From positions 48,648 through 112,647 of the forward strand of contig JBMNGP010000014.1 of the NCBI GenBank assembly GCA_050949905.1: DNA of 64,000 nt. The letters run 5' to 3'. Both the position numbers and the translations under genes were made by a program. Shown in pieces: positions 34,873-43,423 of the stretch. This stretch comes from DUML01 sp050949905. GTDB taxonomy: Bacteria > Bacillota > Desulfitobacteriia > Desulfitobacteriales > Syntrophobotulaceae. The first letter of the stretch is position 1; each line of letters starts with the position of its first letter. Under the pieces are notes generated by a model. The model was not told the DNA's origin. It was given only the letters and a program-made list of their open reading frames with translations, and did not search any database.

Positions 34873-35824
34873 ATGCAGCGAGCGGAATTGACGGGCCTTA
34901 CCAAACAGCTCGGCAGGCTGGAAAGGAGTCTGTTTAAGATCCGGGCACTTCAAGAGAAAGGCTGTGCTGTTGATTATTCACTCCATGACGTTTATCAGGA
35001 ACTTAACTATATCAGCGGGCGCCTGCAACAAGCTCGAGCAGTCCCAGGTAAAGCTATAGCCGAAGAATTGACGGCGGTAACTGCCAAACATCAACTTCTG
35101 TCTGCTCAATTTCAAGCGCTCACTAAAGAAGTTGAGAAAGACGAGCCAGGTCTGGTTATTGCCAGTCAATGCGCCCTCCCCGATATTTTCTGCCGGCTCA
35201 GCAATGCAAGTAAGGGGATGTGGAAATCCTTTCGAACAGTTGGCAACCTTATTCGGGATTGGGATTATGGGTTTCACTATTATCGGCATAACATATTTTT
35301 TGGCTTCAGGGAAAATACCTTTTCTTCAGTTATATACAGGCGGAAATCCTCTTCTTAAATTCTCCGGATTTCTGGTTGGAGTTATTATGGGCTTAGTTGC
35401 TCATGAGTTTGCCCATGGTATTGTGCTTGCTAATAACGGTATTAAAATTAAGAGGGTTGGGGCTATGGCAGGATCCCTAATCGGGGGCTTTATTGAAGCC
35501 GATGAAGCCTTCCTGCAGGCTGATCCCCAAGTGCGTTTAAGATTTAATGCCTCAAGTATTGGAACCAATTTCTTAGCAGCTATAATCATAAGCTTAATTG
35601 GTGTTTTAACATCTTCCGATCTTTTATTGTTCATCGCTTTAGGTAATTTATTCTTCGGATTTATTAACTCTTTTCCCGTTAGCCCGCTGGACGGTGGCTG
35701 GGTATATGAGGATTTAGTCAATTTGTATGTAACTAACGGCAAACTAAAGAAACTCTTTATGTCGGCCAGATTCGTTCTTCTATTCTTATGGCTTATACTG
35801 TTTTCTTTATCTTGTCTCATCTGA
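34873..35824 (+). pseudogene. M50-family membrane metallopeptidase, frameshifted
   Basis: The first frame (34873 to about 35225) gives a helical/coiled-coil N-terminus (LGRLERSLFKIRALQEKG). Near 35225 the reading frame advances by one base and continues as a membrane protein with the zinc motif HEFAHG, LIGGFIEADE and SPLDGGW, the signature of site-2 (M50) proteases. The tail is a hydrophobic helix. Members cleave membrane-embedded substrates or accessory proteins. The alternative is two overlapping genes, but the second frame has no ribosome binding site at its first ATG (35132), so one shifted gene is likelier. Confidence 0.72.
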
Positions 35825-35833
35825 AAATCACCG

Positions 35834-35876
35834 GAGCATACTTCGCAGTCGCTGCCAGCGGCTGCGAAGTATGCTC
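35834..35876. repeat. Perfect 15-bp inverted repeat
   Basis: GAGCATACTTCGCAG (35834-35848) is exactly complementary to 35862-35876, with a 13-base loop. No T run follows, so it is a weak terminator candidate at best. It sits 50 bases before the second activator gene and could be an operator or an attenuating hairpin. Confidence 0.6.
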
Positions 35877-35926
35877 AGCAGGGGTTTATGCGCATAAGAT
35901 GCGTTTCGGGTTTAAGGAGGCATATC

Positions 35927-37699
35927 ATGCAAACTCAATGGTTTAATAGTATTAAGGTTAAGGATGTTCTGTCCCCTTCCTTTAAAACAGTTCCCAATAA
36001 TTATTCTGCCGCTCAGGTTTTAGAGGATTTAATTGATTCCAATGCTGATGAGGCTGTTATTACTGATAAATATGGCAATTTTCACGGACTGGTTACTAAA
36101 AGATCCCTCCTGCACTGTTTTGACAGTATTGTTGTACAAGGCGAATTAAGCGTTACCGAATTAATGATTGCCGAGCCCTTGGTGGCATCTCCGGAAGAAG
36201 ATTTAAACACTGCCAGGGAAAAGATGCGCCGGGCTAAAGTGGGCAGGCTGCCGGTAGTTGATCAAACCGGCAGGGTACATGGTGTTCTTACAGCCATGGA
36301 GGTCTGCAATGCTTACTCCAATAAACTTGAAAGTATGGGCATTCAGTTAGAAACCATTATAAATACCATTGAAGAAGCAATAGTAGTGATTGATCATCAC
36401 TGCAAGGTAAAGTATTGGAATACCGGAGCGGAGAAAGTATATGAAATTAAGCAGGAAGAGATTGTGGGAAAGCTTATAAGCGACTTTTTACCCGATAGCT
36501 GTACGATAAAAGTATCCCGAACAGGTGAAGCTGTTTATAACGAATATGAAATAACCTCCTTGGGCAAGCATTTGCTGAAAAGTGCCATACCCTTTTTCCA
36601 GGACCAAAAGCTCAGATGGGTAGTGTGCACTGCCCAGGATGTCACCAAATTTGTTAATCTTCTCAGTGAGCTTAACCAGGTGCGCGACCGGGTCTTTACC
36701 CTGGAAAAAAAGAATAACAGTGAAGATAAAAAAATGGAGTTATTTACCGCAACCAAAAGTAAACTGTTTCGTCAGGTTTTAGAACACGCTAAACTTTTGG
36801 CCAGGACAGATTCAACAGTCCTTATTCTCGGAGAAAGCGGGACGGGGAAGGAGCTAATGTCCCAGACAATTCATAATTTAAGCAACAGGCGGGATAAACC
36901 TTTTATTGTTATTAACTGTGCCGCTATCCCGGAAAGCCTATTTGAAAGCGAATTATTCGGTTATGCCAAAGGTGCCTTTACAGGGGCAGCTAAAGAAGGC
37001 AGGCCCGGCAAGTTTGAATTAGCTAACGGCGGTTCTTTATTCCTGGACGAAATCGGTGAACTGTCCTTTGATATGCAGGCTAAGCTGCTCAGGGTCTTGC
37101 AGGAGAAGACTTTTTATCGGGTAGGCGGAGTTGTTCCGGTAACCACCAATACTCGGATTATTGCAGCAACCAATAAGGATCTTTGGAAGATGGTTGAAAA
37201 CGGTAAGTTTCGCGAGGACTTATTTTACCGTCTTAATGTCTTAAATCTTAAGCTCCCTGCCTTACGGCAGAGGAAGGAAGATATACCGGACTTAATTAAT
37301 TACTTTATCAGCCAGTTTACGGAAAGATATCAAACCATTGCTCCTATTATTTCCGGCGAAGTACTTGAATTTTTAATGGAATATGAGTGGCGGGGGAACA
37401 TCCGCGAGCTGCGTAATTTTATTGAACGCCTGGTCGTCCTGAGTCCCGGTAAAGTGCTGCGCAAGGATCAGGTAATTAGAATAATCCGGGGAGATAATCA
37501 ATACAGCCCCGCTCATTCGGATTATAAGAAAGAAGAGATGTCCGAGACCAATTTAGCAGTTTTTTTAGAGAATAAGGAAAGAGAGATTATTTTTGACCTG
37601 TTGAAGAAGTATAAGAATAATAAATCCGAGGTAGCCAAGGCCTTGAACATTCCCCGCAGTACTTTATATTACCGGATGAAGTCTCTGAAAATAGTCTAG
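35927..37699 (+). CDS. Sigma-54-dependent activator with CBS and PAS domains (copy 2)
   Basis: 590 aa, a close paralogue of the protein at 30340: same CBS-CBS-PAS-AAA+-Fis order, with long identical blocks in the AAA+ domain (DSTVLILGESGTGKELMS, ESELFGYAKGAFTGA). The CBS and PAS parts differ most (IEEAIVVIDHHCKVKYWN), so the two probably respond to different signals. The C-terminal Fis helices are almost identical, so both may bind similar sites. ATG 35927 follows AAGGAGGCATATC. It likely drives the promoter at 37905 for the CoA-transferase genes. Confidence 0.93.
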   Translation: MQTQWFNSIKVKDVLSPSFKTVPNNYSAAQVLEDLIDSNADEAVITDKYGNFHGLVTKRSLLHCFDSIVVQGELSVTELMIAEPLVASPEEDLNTAREKMRRAKVGRLPVVDQTGRVHGVLTAMEVCNAYSNKLESMGIQLETIINTIEEAIVVIDHHCKVKYWNTGAEKVYEIKQEEIVGKLISDFLPDSCTIKVSRTGEAVYNEYEITSLGKHLLKSAIPFFQDQKLRWVVCTAQDVTKFVNLLSELNQVRDRVFTLEKKNNSEDKKMELFTATKSKLFRQVLEHAKLLARTDSTVLILGESGTGKELMSQTIHNLSNRRDKPFIVINCAAIPESLFESELFGYAKGAFTGAAKEGRPGKFELANGGSLFLDEIGELSFDMQAKLLRVLQEKTFYRVGGVVPVTTNTRIIAATNKDLWKMVENGKFREDLFYRLNVLNLKLPALRQRKEDIPDLINYFISQFTERYQTIAPIISGEVLEFLMEYEWRGNIRELRNFIERLVVLSPGKVLRKDQVIRIIRGDNQYSPAHSDYKKEEMSETNLAVFLENKEREIIFDLLKKYKNNKSEVAKALNIPRSTLYYRMKSLKIV

Positions 37700-37748
37700 A
37701 TAAAATATTGGCTTAAAAACCTTAAGCTGATTGTCAAAGTTGTTGGTA

Positions 37749-37795
37749 TCAAGTGTCGAAAGCCTGACAGACTGTCAGGTTTTGGGCACTTTTTA
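37749..37795 (+). terminator. Rho-independent terminator after activator copy 2
   Basis: AGTGTCGAAAGCCTGAC/GTCAGGTTTTGGGCACT forms an interrupted stem around AGACT, followed by TTTTTATTT. Confidence 0.78.
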
Positions 37796-37904
37796 TTTGC
37801 GGTAAATGCTGAGCAAGGGCGGAAAGTCAGGGCTTAAGCTGCAAAAGGTCTAAAGTAGAAGGCTTAAATAAATAAGTTAGTAACAATTAAGAACATTCTG
37901 AAAA

Positions 37905-37922
37905 TTGGCACAGGACTTGCTT
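37905..37922 (+). promoter_or_regulatory. Sigma-54 (-24/-12) promoter of the CoA-transferase operon
   Basis: TTGGCAC-N5-TTGCTT again matches the consensus. It shares 16 of 18 bases with 32385-32402, and the flanks (AAAA before, ATTAG after) are also conserved. The first gene starts about 200 bases downstream, leaving a long untranslated leader without a recognised element. Confidence 0.88.
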
Positions 37923-38126
37923 ATTAGTTCTTATGTAGATTGTACCTCTTAAATTATTAAACGCTCCAGGCATTGATATCACTATTGTTTTAAGGAATTA
38001 CCGAGATAGGCAGTCACTAGGTAGAGAAGGATCATAGAAACGCCTGAGAACACTTAATTTAAGAAGTTACCTAAGTTAAGAAGATACCTAAGTTAAGGTA
38101 TACCAAAATATAAGGAGGGAAATCTG

Positions 38127-39107
38127 GTGCGAAACAAATTAATCACCATGCAGGAAGCAGTCGCAAAATACACCTGGGATGGCATGACCTATGCACATGG
38201 TGCCGCGTTACCGGTAGGATCTGATTCAATTGCCTTCGGCCGGGAAATGGTCAGACAAGGCAGAAAAAATCTCAATTACATTTCTAACTGCAATACCCAA
38301 CAAGTCAACTTAATGGCTGCTGTCGGCGGAATTCGGCGCATTGAAGTCGGGTTTTCCGGTCTCGAGGTCTATGGTTTTGCGAACGGCTTGAGGAGAGCGG
38401 TCGAAAGCGGCCAAACCATCCTGGAAGATTACTCCAACGGGGCAATTCCATTAAGGCTTTTAGCCGGCGCAATGAATCTTCCGTTTATTCCGGCCACGAT
38501 CAATATCGGCAATGATCAGCAGTGGTGTTCGGCCGATAACCCGGATGAATATCCGTGTCAAACAAAAATTCCCGAAATAACTGACCCTTTCACAGGCAAG
38601 AAATATGGAGCTTTTTCGGTACTTAAGCCGGAAGTGGCCGCTATCCATGTGACTATGGCCGATATGTATGGTAATGCGATTATGCTGGGTACGGAATGGA
38701 GCCGTTATGAATTATCCCGTGCTGCCCAAAAGGTTGTTCTGCAAGCAGACTTCATCGTTGATACAGCCTGTATGAGACAATATCCTAACCTGGTCAGAAT
38801 TCCGGGCGATATCATTGAGGCGGTTGTTTACTGGCCAATGGGTGCCTGGCCGGCCTGTTCCGTTGGTGTTTATGACAGCGACGAAGAGCACATGTTTGAA
38901 ATGAACAAAGCCTTGAAGACTCCGGAAGGAACCGAAGCTTATGTTCAAAAATATGTTCTTGGTTACAACACCAGGGAAGAATACCTTGATATGATCGGTA
39001 AAGAAAAAATTGAAAAACTCTGCAATAATCCCACCACTCATTTAATGGATCCATATCGCAAGTGGATTAAGAGTGACGCGGAAATTAAAGAGCTTGAAGG
39101 GAGGTAA
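38127..39107 (+). CDS. Class I CoA-transferase, alpha subunit (IpdA/GctA-like)
   Basis: 326 aa of the class I CoA-transferase alpha family: GMTYAHGAALPVGSDS, RRIEVGFSGLEVYG, LLAGAMNLPFIP and HVTMADMYGNA are in the expected order. Relatives include glutaconate CoA-transferase A and IpdA, the ring-opening enzyme of steroid catabolism. It would activate a carboxylic acid to its CoA ester, or hydrolyse a C-C bond if IpdAB-like. The start is GTG 38127 after AAGGAGGGA. The beta subunit follows after five bases. Substrate unknown. Confidence 0.88.
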   Translation: MRNKLITMQEAVAKYTWDGMTYAHGAALPVGSDSIAFGREMVRQGRKNLNYISNCNTQQVNLMAAVGGIRRIEVGFSGLEVYGFANGLRRAVESGQTILEDYSNGAIPLRLLAGAMNLPFIPATINIGNDQQWCSADNPDEYPCQTKIPEITDPFTGKKYGAFSVLKPEVAAIHVTMADMYGNAIMLGTEWSRYELSRAAQKVVLQADFIVDTACMRQYPNLVRIPGDIIEAVVYWPMGAWPACSVGVYDSDEEHMFEMNKALKTPEGTEAYVQKYVLGYNTREEYLDMIGKEKIEKLCNNPTTHLMDPYRKWIKSDAEIKELEGR

Positions 39108-39112
39108 GTCGA

Positions 39113-39904
39113 ATGGATTACACGAAACAAGAGTACATGGCTATAGCCACCGGTCGCGAACTCCGGGATGGGGAATTTGCTATCTTGGGTGTGGGTTTAA
39201 GCATGCTGGCCGGGTATTTTGCCCAAAAGAATCATGCACCGAACTTAATGACCTTTACTGAAGGCGGGATATTTGGGGCAACACCAGTGGGAGGACTTCC
39301 CTGGGGAATCGAATGCAACAGGATTTCAGCCAATGCTACGAGTTTTACCAATGCTATTGATGCTTTATGCTGCCTGGTTGCTTCCGGTCGCTGTGATGTG
39401 GGTATTATCGGGGCAGCACAGATTGATAAGTACGGCAATGTTAATACCACGGGCATTTGGGAAGGAGAAACCCCTTGGCAGGCCGGAAAATATACTTTGC
39501 CGAGAGTAAGGCTTAACGGCAGCGGCGGAGCCAATGAAATCGCCGTTGGCTGCAAGCGATACCTCATTATGGCCAACCATGAGAAAAAACGTTTCGCTGA
39601 GAAAGTCGACTATATCACATCTCCGGGCTATATTAATGGCGGCAATGACCGGGAAAAATATAATTTCCCCGGCGGCGGGCCGTCGGCCATCATAACCACC
39701 TTGGGCATTATGCGGCCCGACCCAGTAACCAAAGAATTCTACCTTGATGCTTACTTCGCTTATTCCAACATCGAAGAGATTAAAGAAAACACTGCTTGGG
39801 ATTTAAAAATATCCCCCAATGTGAGTGTTGTGCCTGAGCCTACGGAAGAAGAATTAAAGAATTTACGGGAAGTAGACGTTACCGGTTCCCTGCGCAAGAA
39901 GTAG
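39113..39904 (+). CDS. Class I CoA-transferase, beta subunit (IpdB/GctB-like)
   Basis: 263 aa. Typical blocks are MAIATGRELRDGEFAILGVG, the FTEGGIFGA segment, GAAQIDKYGNVNTT, RLNGSGGANEIA and EKVDYITSPGY. The glutamate in TEGG aligns with the catalytic glutamate of true CoA-transferases (ESG in many relatives), which IpdB-type hydrolases lack, so transferase activity is favoured. It forms a heteromer with the preceding protein. A terminator follows at 39981. Confidence 0.88.
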   Translation: MDYTKQEYMAIATGRELRDGEFAILGVGLSMLAGYFAQKNHAPNLMTFTEGGIFGATPVGGLPWGIECNRISANATSFTNAIDALCCLVASGRCDVGIIGAAQIDKYGNVNTTGIWEGETPWQAGKYTLPRVRLNGSGGANEIAVGCKRYLIMANHEKKRFAEKVDYITSPGYINGGNDREKYNFPGGGPSAIITTLGIMRPDPVTKEFYLDAYFAYSNIEEIKENTAWDLKISPNVSVVPEPTEEELKNLREVDVTGSLRKK

Positions 39905-39980
39905 TAAAAGCGGGCTGGTAATTGCAGCAAACGAGGCCTAAGAGGTTTAATGCTTTTCGGTAAACAATCCGATTGAGGAT

Positions 39981-40025
39981 TGTTGAGGGAAGGGAAGAGT
40001 GCTAATCCTCTTCCTTTCCCTCAAG
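39981..40025 (+). terminator. Terminator after the CoA-transferase genes
   Basis: TTGAGGGAAGGGAAGAG pairs with CTCTTCCTTTCCCTCAA with one bulge around a short loop and is followed by GTTTATCTT. It separates these genes from the Hdr-like cluster, although read-through is possible. Confidence 0.72.
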
Positions 40026-40158
40026 TTTATCTTGGGGAAAAACCAAATAGCGGCAAAATACAATTAGTCTTGTCACCTTAAAAAAATTATAAAAGCAGGA
40101 TAACATTTGGCAGTTAATAGAAAGATTACAAGGAGAAAGATTACAAGGGGAAAGGTTT

Positions 40159-40794
40159 ATGAAAAGAGAAAAAGCCGGCAACTGGTCTTCCGCGTTCCGT
40201 CAATATGTTGAACAATCTGGCTTGGCAGATGACATTAACCGTTGTATGTTTTGCGGCAAGTGCACGGGAATATGCCCCGTCGCCGCCATCAATCCTTCCT
40301 ACAGCCCGAGGCAGATTATTCGGGAAGTATTACTGGGCAATGATGAGCAAATCCTTCAGAGCGAAGAGATTTGGCGTTGCTTCTGGTGCGCCAATTGTAC
40401 GGGTAATTGTCCGCAGGAAATCAAATATCCTTTACTTATGCTGGTTCTGCGCTATTATGCTTTGGAACATGGCGCAGGAAAAAAATATGCCACTTTATTT
40501 GCTCGCTTTGTCGCCAATGCCAGAAGGGAGGCAGTTACATTTCAACCGACAAAGGCGGAAAGACTTGACCGGATTAAGGCCATGCGCTCAAGTATCGGCT
40601 TAAGACCTTTAAGAATTGTCTCCGAGAAGGGAAGAGAGGAATACCGGAAGCTATATGAAATTACCGGGACGGATGCCTGGCTTGCTGATTTGCAGGCTAC
40701 GGCAGAAGTACCTGTGACATTTAGTTTTCTGGCAGGAAAAATTATTCCGGATAATTATCCGGAAAATAACTCTGAGATGGAGAGGGGGGGATGA
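40159..40794 (+). CDS. HdrC-like [4Fe-4S] protein (C1)
   Basis: 211 aa. Two ferredoxin motifs are intact: CMFCGKCTGICP and CFWCANCTGNCP, with NPSYSPRQIIREVLLG between them as in HdrC. It carries two [4Fe-4S] clusters linking the flavin subunit and the HdrB-like subunit. ATG 40159 follows CAAGGGGAAAGG. hdrB1 begins one base after its stop, so the two are coupled. Confidence 0.9.
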   Translation: MKREKAGNWSSAFRQYVEQSGLADDINRCMFCGKCTGICPVAAINPSYSPRQIIREVLLGNDEQILQSEEIWRCFWCANCTGNCPQEIKYPLLMLVLRYYALEHGAGKKYATLFARFVANARREAVTFQPTKAERLDRIKAMRSSIGLRPLRIVSEKGREEYRKLYEITGTDAWLADLQATAEVPVTFSFLAGKIIPDNYPENNSEMERGG

Positions 40795-40795
40795 G

Positions 40796-41749
40796 GTGGC
40801 AAATCCGGCTAACCAGACAGGAAAACCTTCCCTCATTGACAGGCAGAGAGTTGCTAAGTTGCCTGCACCCGCGAAGATTTTTCTTTTTCTAAGCTGCACC
40901 GGCAGTATAGAATACCCCGGAACGGAAAAAGCGGTCAAAGAAGTTGCCAATAGGCTGAACATTGAGTTGGTGGAATCTGAGGATCAGACCTGCTGCACAG
41001 GATACATGCTGACCTGTAATGCTTTGAATCCCCAACTTGCTTTAGCTGCCACAGCCAGGAATTTAAGTATCCCTGAATCAATGGGGCTTGATCTGGCGGC
41101 ATTTTGCAATGGGTGCTATGCCTACATGAGAGAGCTGAGTCACCTTTTGCTGCATAATCCGAACTTCAAAGCAGGCGTAGATGAGGCGTTAAAGGCTCTG
41201 GGCCGCGAATACCAGGGCCGTCCTAACATTTACCATGTTCAGGAGTTATGGTATCGCCAGCTGGAGCGGATTAAGAGTATGGTAGTCAGGCCGCTAACCG
41301 GCTTGAGAATTGCTTCTCATTATGGATGTCATTATCTGGTTAATAAGGATGTAGCGATTGATGATTTCAATTATCCGACTTTTATGGAAGAAATTTATTC
41401 AGCACTGGGGGCAACTCCTGTATTCTACAAAGAAAGGCGGGCCTGCTGCGCTTATTCCGTAGGCAGAGGCTTTACGCATCGCGAGGAAACAGTCCTGCCT
41501 CATTTAGCAAAGAAGATGGGCAGCGCTGCAGAAGAAGGTGTTCAGCTAATGACAACGACCTGTCCGGGCTGCAATGTTGCCTTGGATCGTGAACAACCGG
41601 CCTTAAAAGAGAAGTATGGCATTAATGTCAATATTCCTGTAATTGATATCTCGCAACTCATTGCGTTTGCCTTGGGCACTCCAATAGACCAGTTGTGTTT
41701 TCAGGCCAATACTACTCCCGTACTGCCGGTCTTGGAACGTTTTCTCTAA
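40796..41749 (+). CDS. HdrB-like CCG-domain protein (B1)
   Basis: 317 aa with two CCG domains. The first has SCTGSIEYPG, CCTGYMLTC and CNGCYAYM. The second has HYGCHYL, RACCAYSVG and TTCPGCNVAL. The full cysteine set suggests that both non-cubane iron-sulfur sites of HdrB can form, so a disulfide- or thiol-type reaction is possible. The start is GTG 40796 after GAGAGGGGGGATGAG. Second of five Hdr-like genes. Confidence 0.9.
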   Translation: MANPANQTGKPSLIDRQRVAKLPAPAKIFLFLSCTGSIEYPGTEKAVKEVANRLNIELVESEDQTCCTGYMLTCNALNPQLALAATARNLSIPESMGLDLAAFCNGCYAYMRELSHLLLHNPNFKAGVDEALKALGREYQGRPNIYHVQELWYRQLERIKSMVVRPLTGLRIASHYGCHYLVNKDVAIDDFNYPTFMEEIYSALGATPVFYKERRACCAYSVGRGFTHREETVLPHLAKKMGSAAEEGVQLMTTTCPGCNVALDREQPALKEKYGINVNIPVIDISQLIAFALGTPIDQLCFQANTTPVLPVLERFL

Positions 41750-41794
41750 GTAAGGGAGTTCGAAGCTACTCGCTCAAGCAGAGGGGGAAAAGTT

Positions 41795-42841
41795 ATGAAA
41801 ATGTTAAATCAGGATGTTCTGATTATTGGCGGCGGAATTGCTGGGATGCAGGCAGCCCTTGATATTGCAGCTTCAGGCCGCAGCGTGGTGTTAGCTGACA
41901 AGGATGAAATATTGGGAGGACATGTTAAAGATTATACCTGTCTTTTTCCGGATTTAAGTGATGGCAGGGCTCTGGCCGCTCAAAAGATCGCGAGAATCGA
42001 GGCTTCTTCGAATATTACTGTGAAGCTCCTGACAGAAGTCTCGGATCTCGAGCGCTGTGAGGGCGGATTTAAAGCGAGTTTTACGAAAAATTCAGTATTA
42101 GAAAGCCAAAACTTCGGGGCAGTAGTAATTGCCGCCGGTTATGGGAACTTTGACGGCACAAAATACGGCGAATATGGTTATGGCCGTTACCCCGGCGTCA
42201 TCACAGGGATTGAATTTGAGCAGAATATGGCGGAAATTCTCAGGAAACCGGTCAAAACAGCTTTATTTATTAAATGTGTGGGAGCCCGGGATCGCAGCAA
42301 AGGAATGCCGTATTGTTCTAAAATATGCTGTATGTATACTGCCAAACAAGCTAAGGAACTGAAAAATGCCCATCCCGCTGCCAATGTCTATGTAACCTAT
42401 ATGGACATCAGAGCCAACTTTAAAAATGGTGAAGAATTTGTCCGCAGTGTTATGGAGGAAGAGAGGGTTCGTTACATCCGGGGGCGTGTCGGCAAGGTGT
42501 TTCCAGTCAATGACCGGTTAATAGTCAGGATGGAAGACACTTTAAAAGGTGTTCCTCAAGAAATAGAGGCTGATTTAGTTGTTTTAGCCACAGCTATGGT
42601 TCCAATCAACAGCACTAATAATGTAGTGAAGAAAGTCGGCGGCCGGGTTGACGGCAACGGCTTTATTGCCTCGCTGCCATTGGCTGAAAGCTTAAACCCC
42701 ATGGAAGTGGCTAAAGGTGTTTATTATGCCGGAGCATGCGGTTTTCCGTGTGATGTGCGGGAAGCCCTTAATCAAGGCAGTGCAGCCGCGGCAGGAGTAT
42801 TGTCTTATTTCTCAAAGCAACGGGAGGCCGTGAATGAGTAA
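41795..42841 (+). CDS. Short HdrA-like FAD protein
   Basis: 348 aa, only the flavin core of HdrA. GGGIAGMQAALDIAASG binds FAD near the N-terminus, CVGARDRSKGMPYCSKICCM is the conserved HdrA cysteine block, and YYAGACGFPCDVREALNQG closes the FAD fold. The N-terminal cluster and C-terminal ferredoxin domains of methanogen HdrA are missing, as in sHdrA proteins. It is flanked by HdrCB pairs on both sides and should pass electrons between FAD and the HdrC clusters. RBS AGAGGGGGAAAAG. Confidence 0.9.
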   Translation: MKMLNQDVLIIGGGIAGMQAALDIAASGRSVVLADKDEILGGHVKDYTCLFPDLSDGRALAAQKIARIEASSNITVKLLTEVSDLERCEGGFKASFTKNSVLESQNFGAVVIAAGYGNFDGTKYGEYGYGRYPGVITGIEFEQNMAEILRKPVKTALFIKCVGARDRSKGMPYCSKICCMYTAKQAKELKNAHPAANVYVTYMDIRANFKNGEEFVRSVMEEERVRYIRGRVGKVFPVNDRLIVRMEDTLKGVPQEIEADLVVLATAMVPINSTNNVVKKVGGRVDGNGFIASLPLAESLNPMEVAKGVYYAGACGFPCDVREALNQGSAAAAGVLSYFSKQREAVNE

Positions 42842-42865
42842 TTATTCTGGGAAAGGGGGTCTCCG

Positions 42866-43423
42866 ATGAAGATGGGTCAAACAGCTACTTCTTCCCTGCA
42901 AACGGAAGTAGAACAAAAGGCTGATGTCAATCTGGATACCTGCATGCAATGCGGCTGTTGTACCGGTGGCTGCAGCGGGATTGAAGCCATGGACTTCAGC
43001 CCCCGGCAAATCATCCAATTAATTAAAATGGATGAACGGGCTGTCTTGTTAAATAGCAGAACCATTTGGATGTGTGTCTCCTGCCATATATGCGAAGACC
43101 GCTGTCCGGCAGGGATAAAAATATCCGGTCTCATGGATGCTTTAAGGGCAATAGCTTATGCTCAGCCTACCCTAAAGGCCAATAAACAGATTCATTTTCA
43201 CAATTTATTTCTTGGTCAGGTAAAAAAATTTGGGCGAACCCATGAGGGGCTTCTGATGCTGAGCTATTCTTGGAAGGCAAAAACACCGCTGCCGCCGACG
43301 AAGTTGATTATCGGCTACTTAAAACGGATGAGAGTAGACCTTAAGCCTCCGCATATCCTGGGGAAAGCCTATCGGTTTACTGTGAAAAAAGCTCAGGAAG
43401 GGGGCAGGAGCCATGGCGCTTAA
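42866..43423 (+). CDS. HdrC-like [4Fe-4S] protein (C2)
   Basis: 185 aa. The first cluster motif is CMQCGCCTGGCSG and the second CVSCHICEDRCP, separated by FSPRQIIQLIKM as in HdrC. The first motif has S in place of the usual proline. ATG 42866 follows GAAAGGGGGTCTCCG. The gene overlaps hdrB2 by 11 bases, so they are cotranslated. Confidence 0.9.
   Translation: MKMGQTATSSLQTEVEQKADVNLDTCMQCGCCTGGCSGIEAMDFSPRQIIQLIKMDERAVLLNSRTIWMCVSCHICEDRCPAGIKISGLMDALRAIAYAQPTLKANKQIHFHNLFLGQVKKFGRTHEGLLMLSYSWKAKTPLPPTKLIIGYLKRMRVDLKPPHILGKAYRFTVKKAQEGGRSHGA

Noticed and set aside
38127..39904. Naming the CoA-transferase pair as steroid enzyme IpdAB
   Set aside because: The alpha and beta subunits resemble IpdAB in outline, but the beta subunit keeps a glutamate where transferases have their catalytic residue, and no steroid genes are present.
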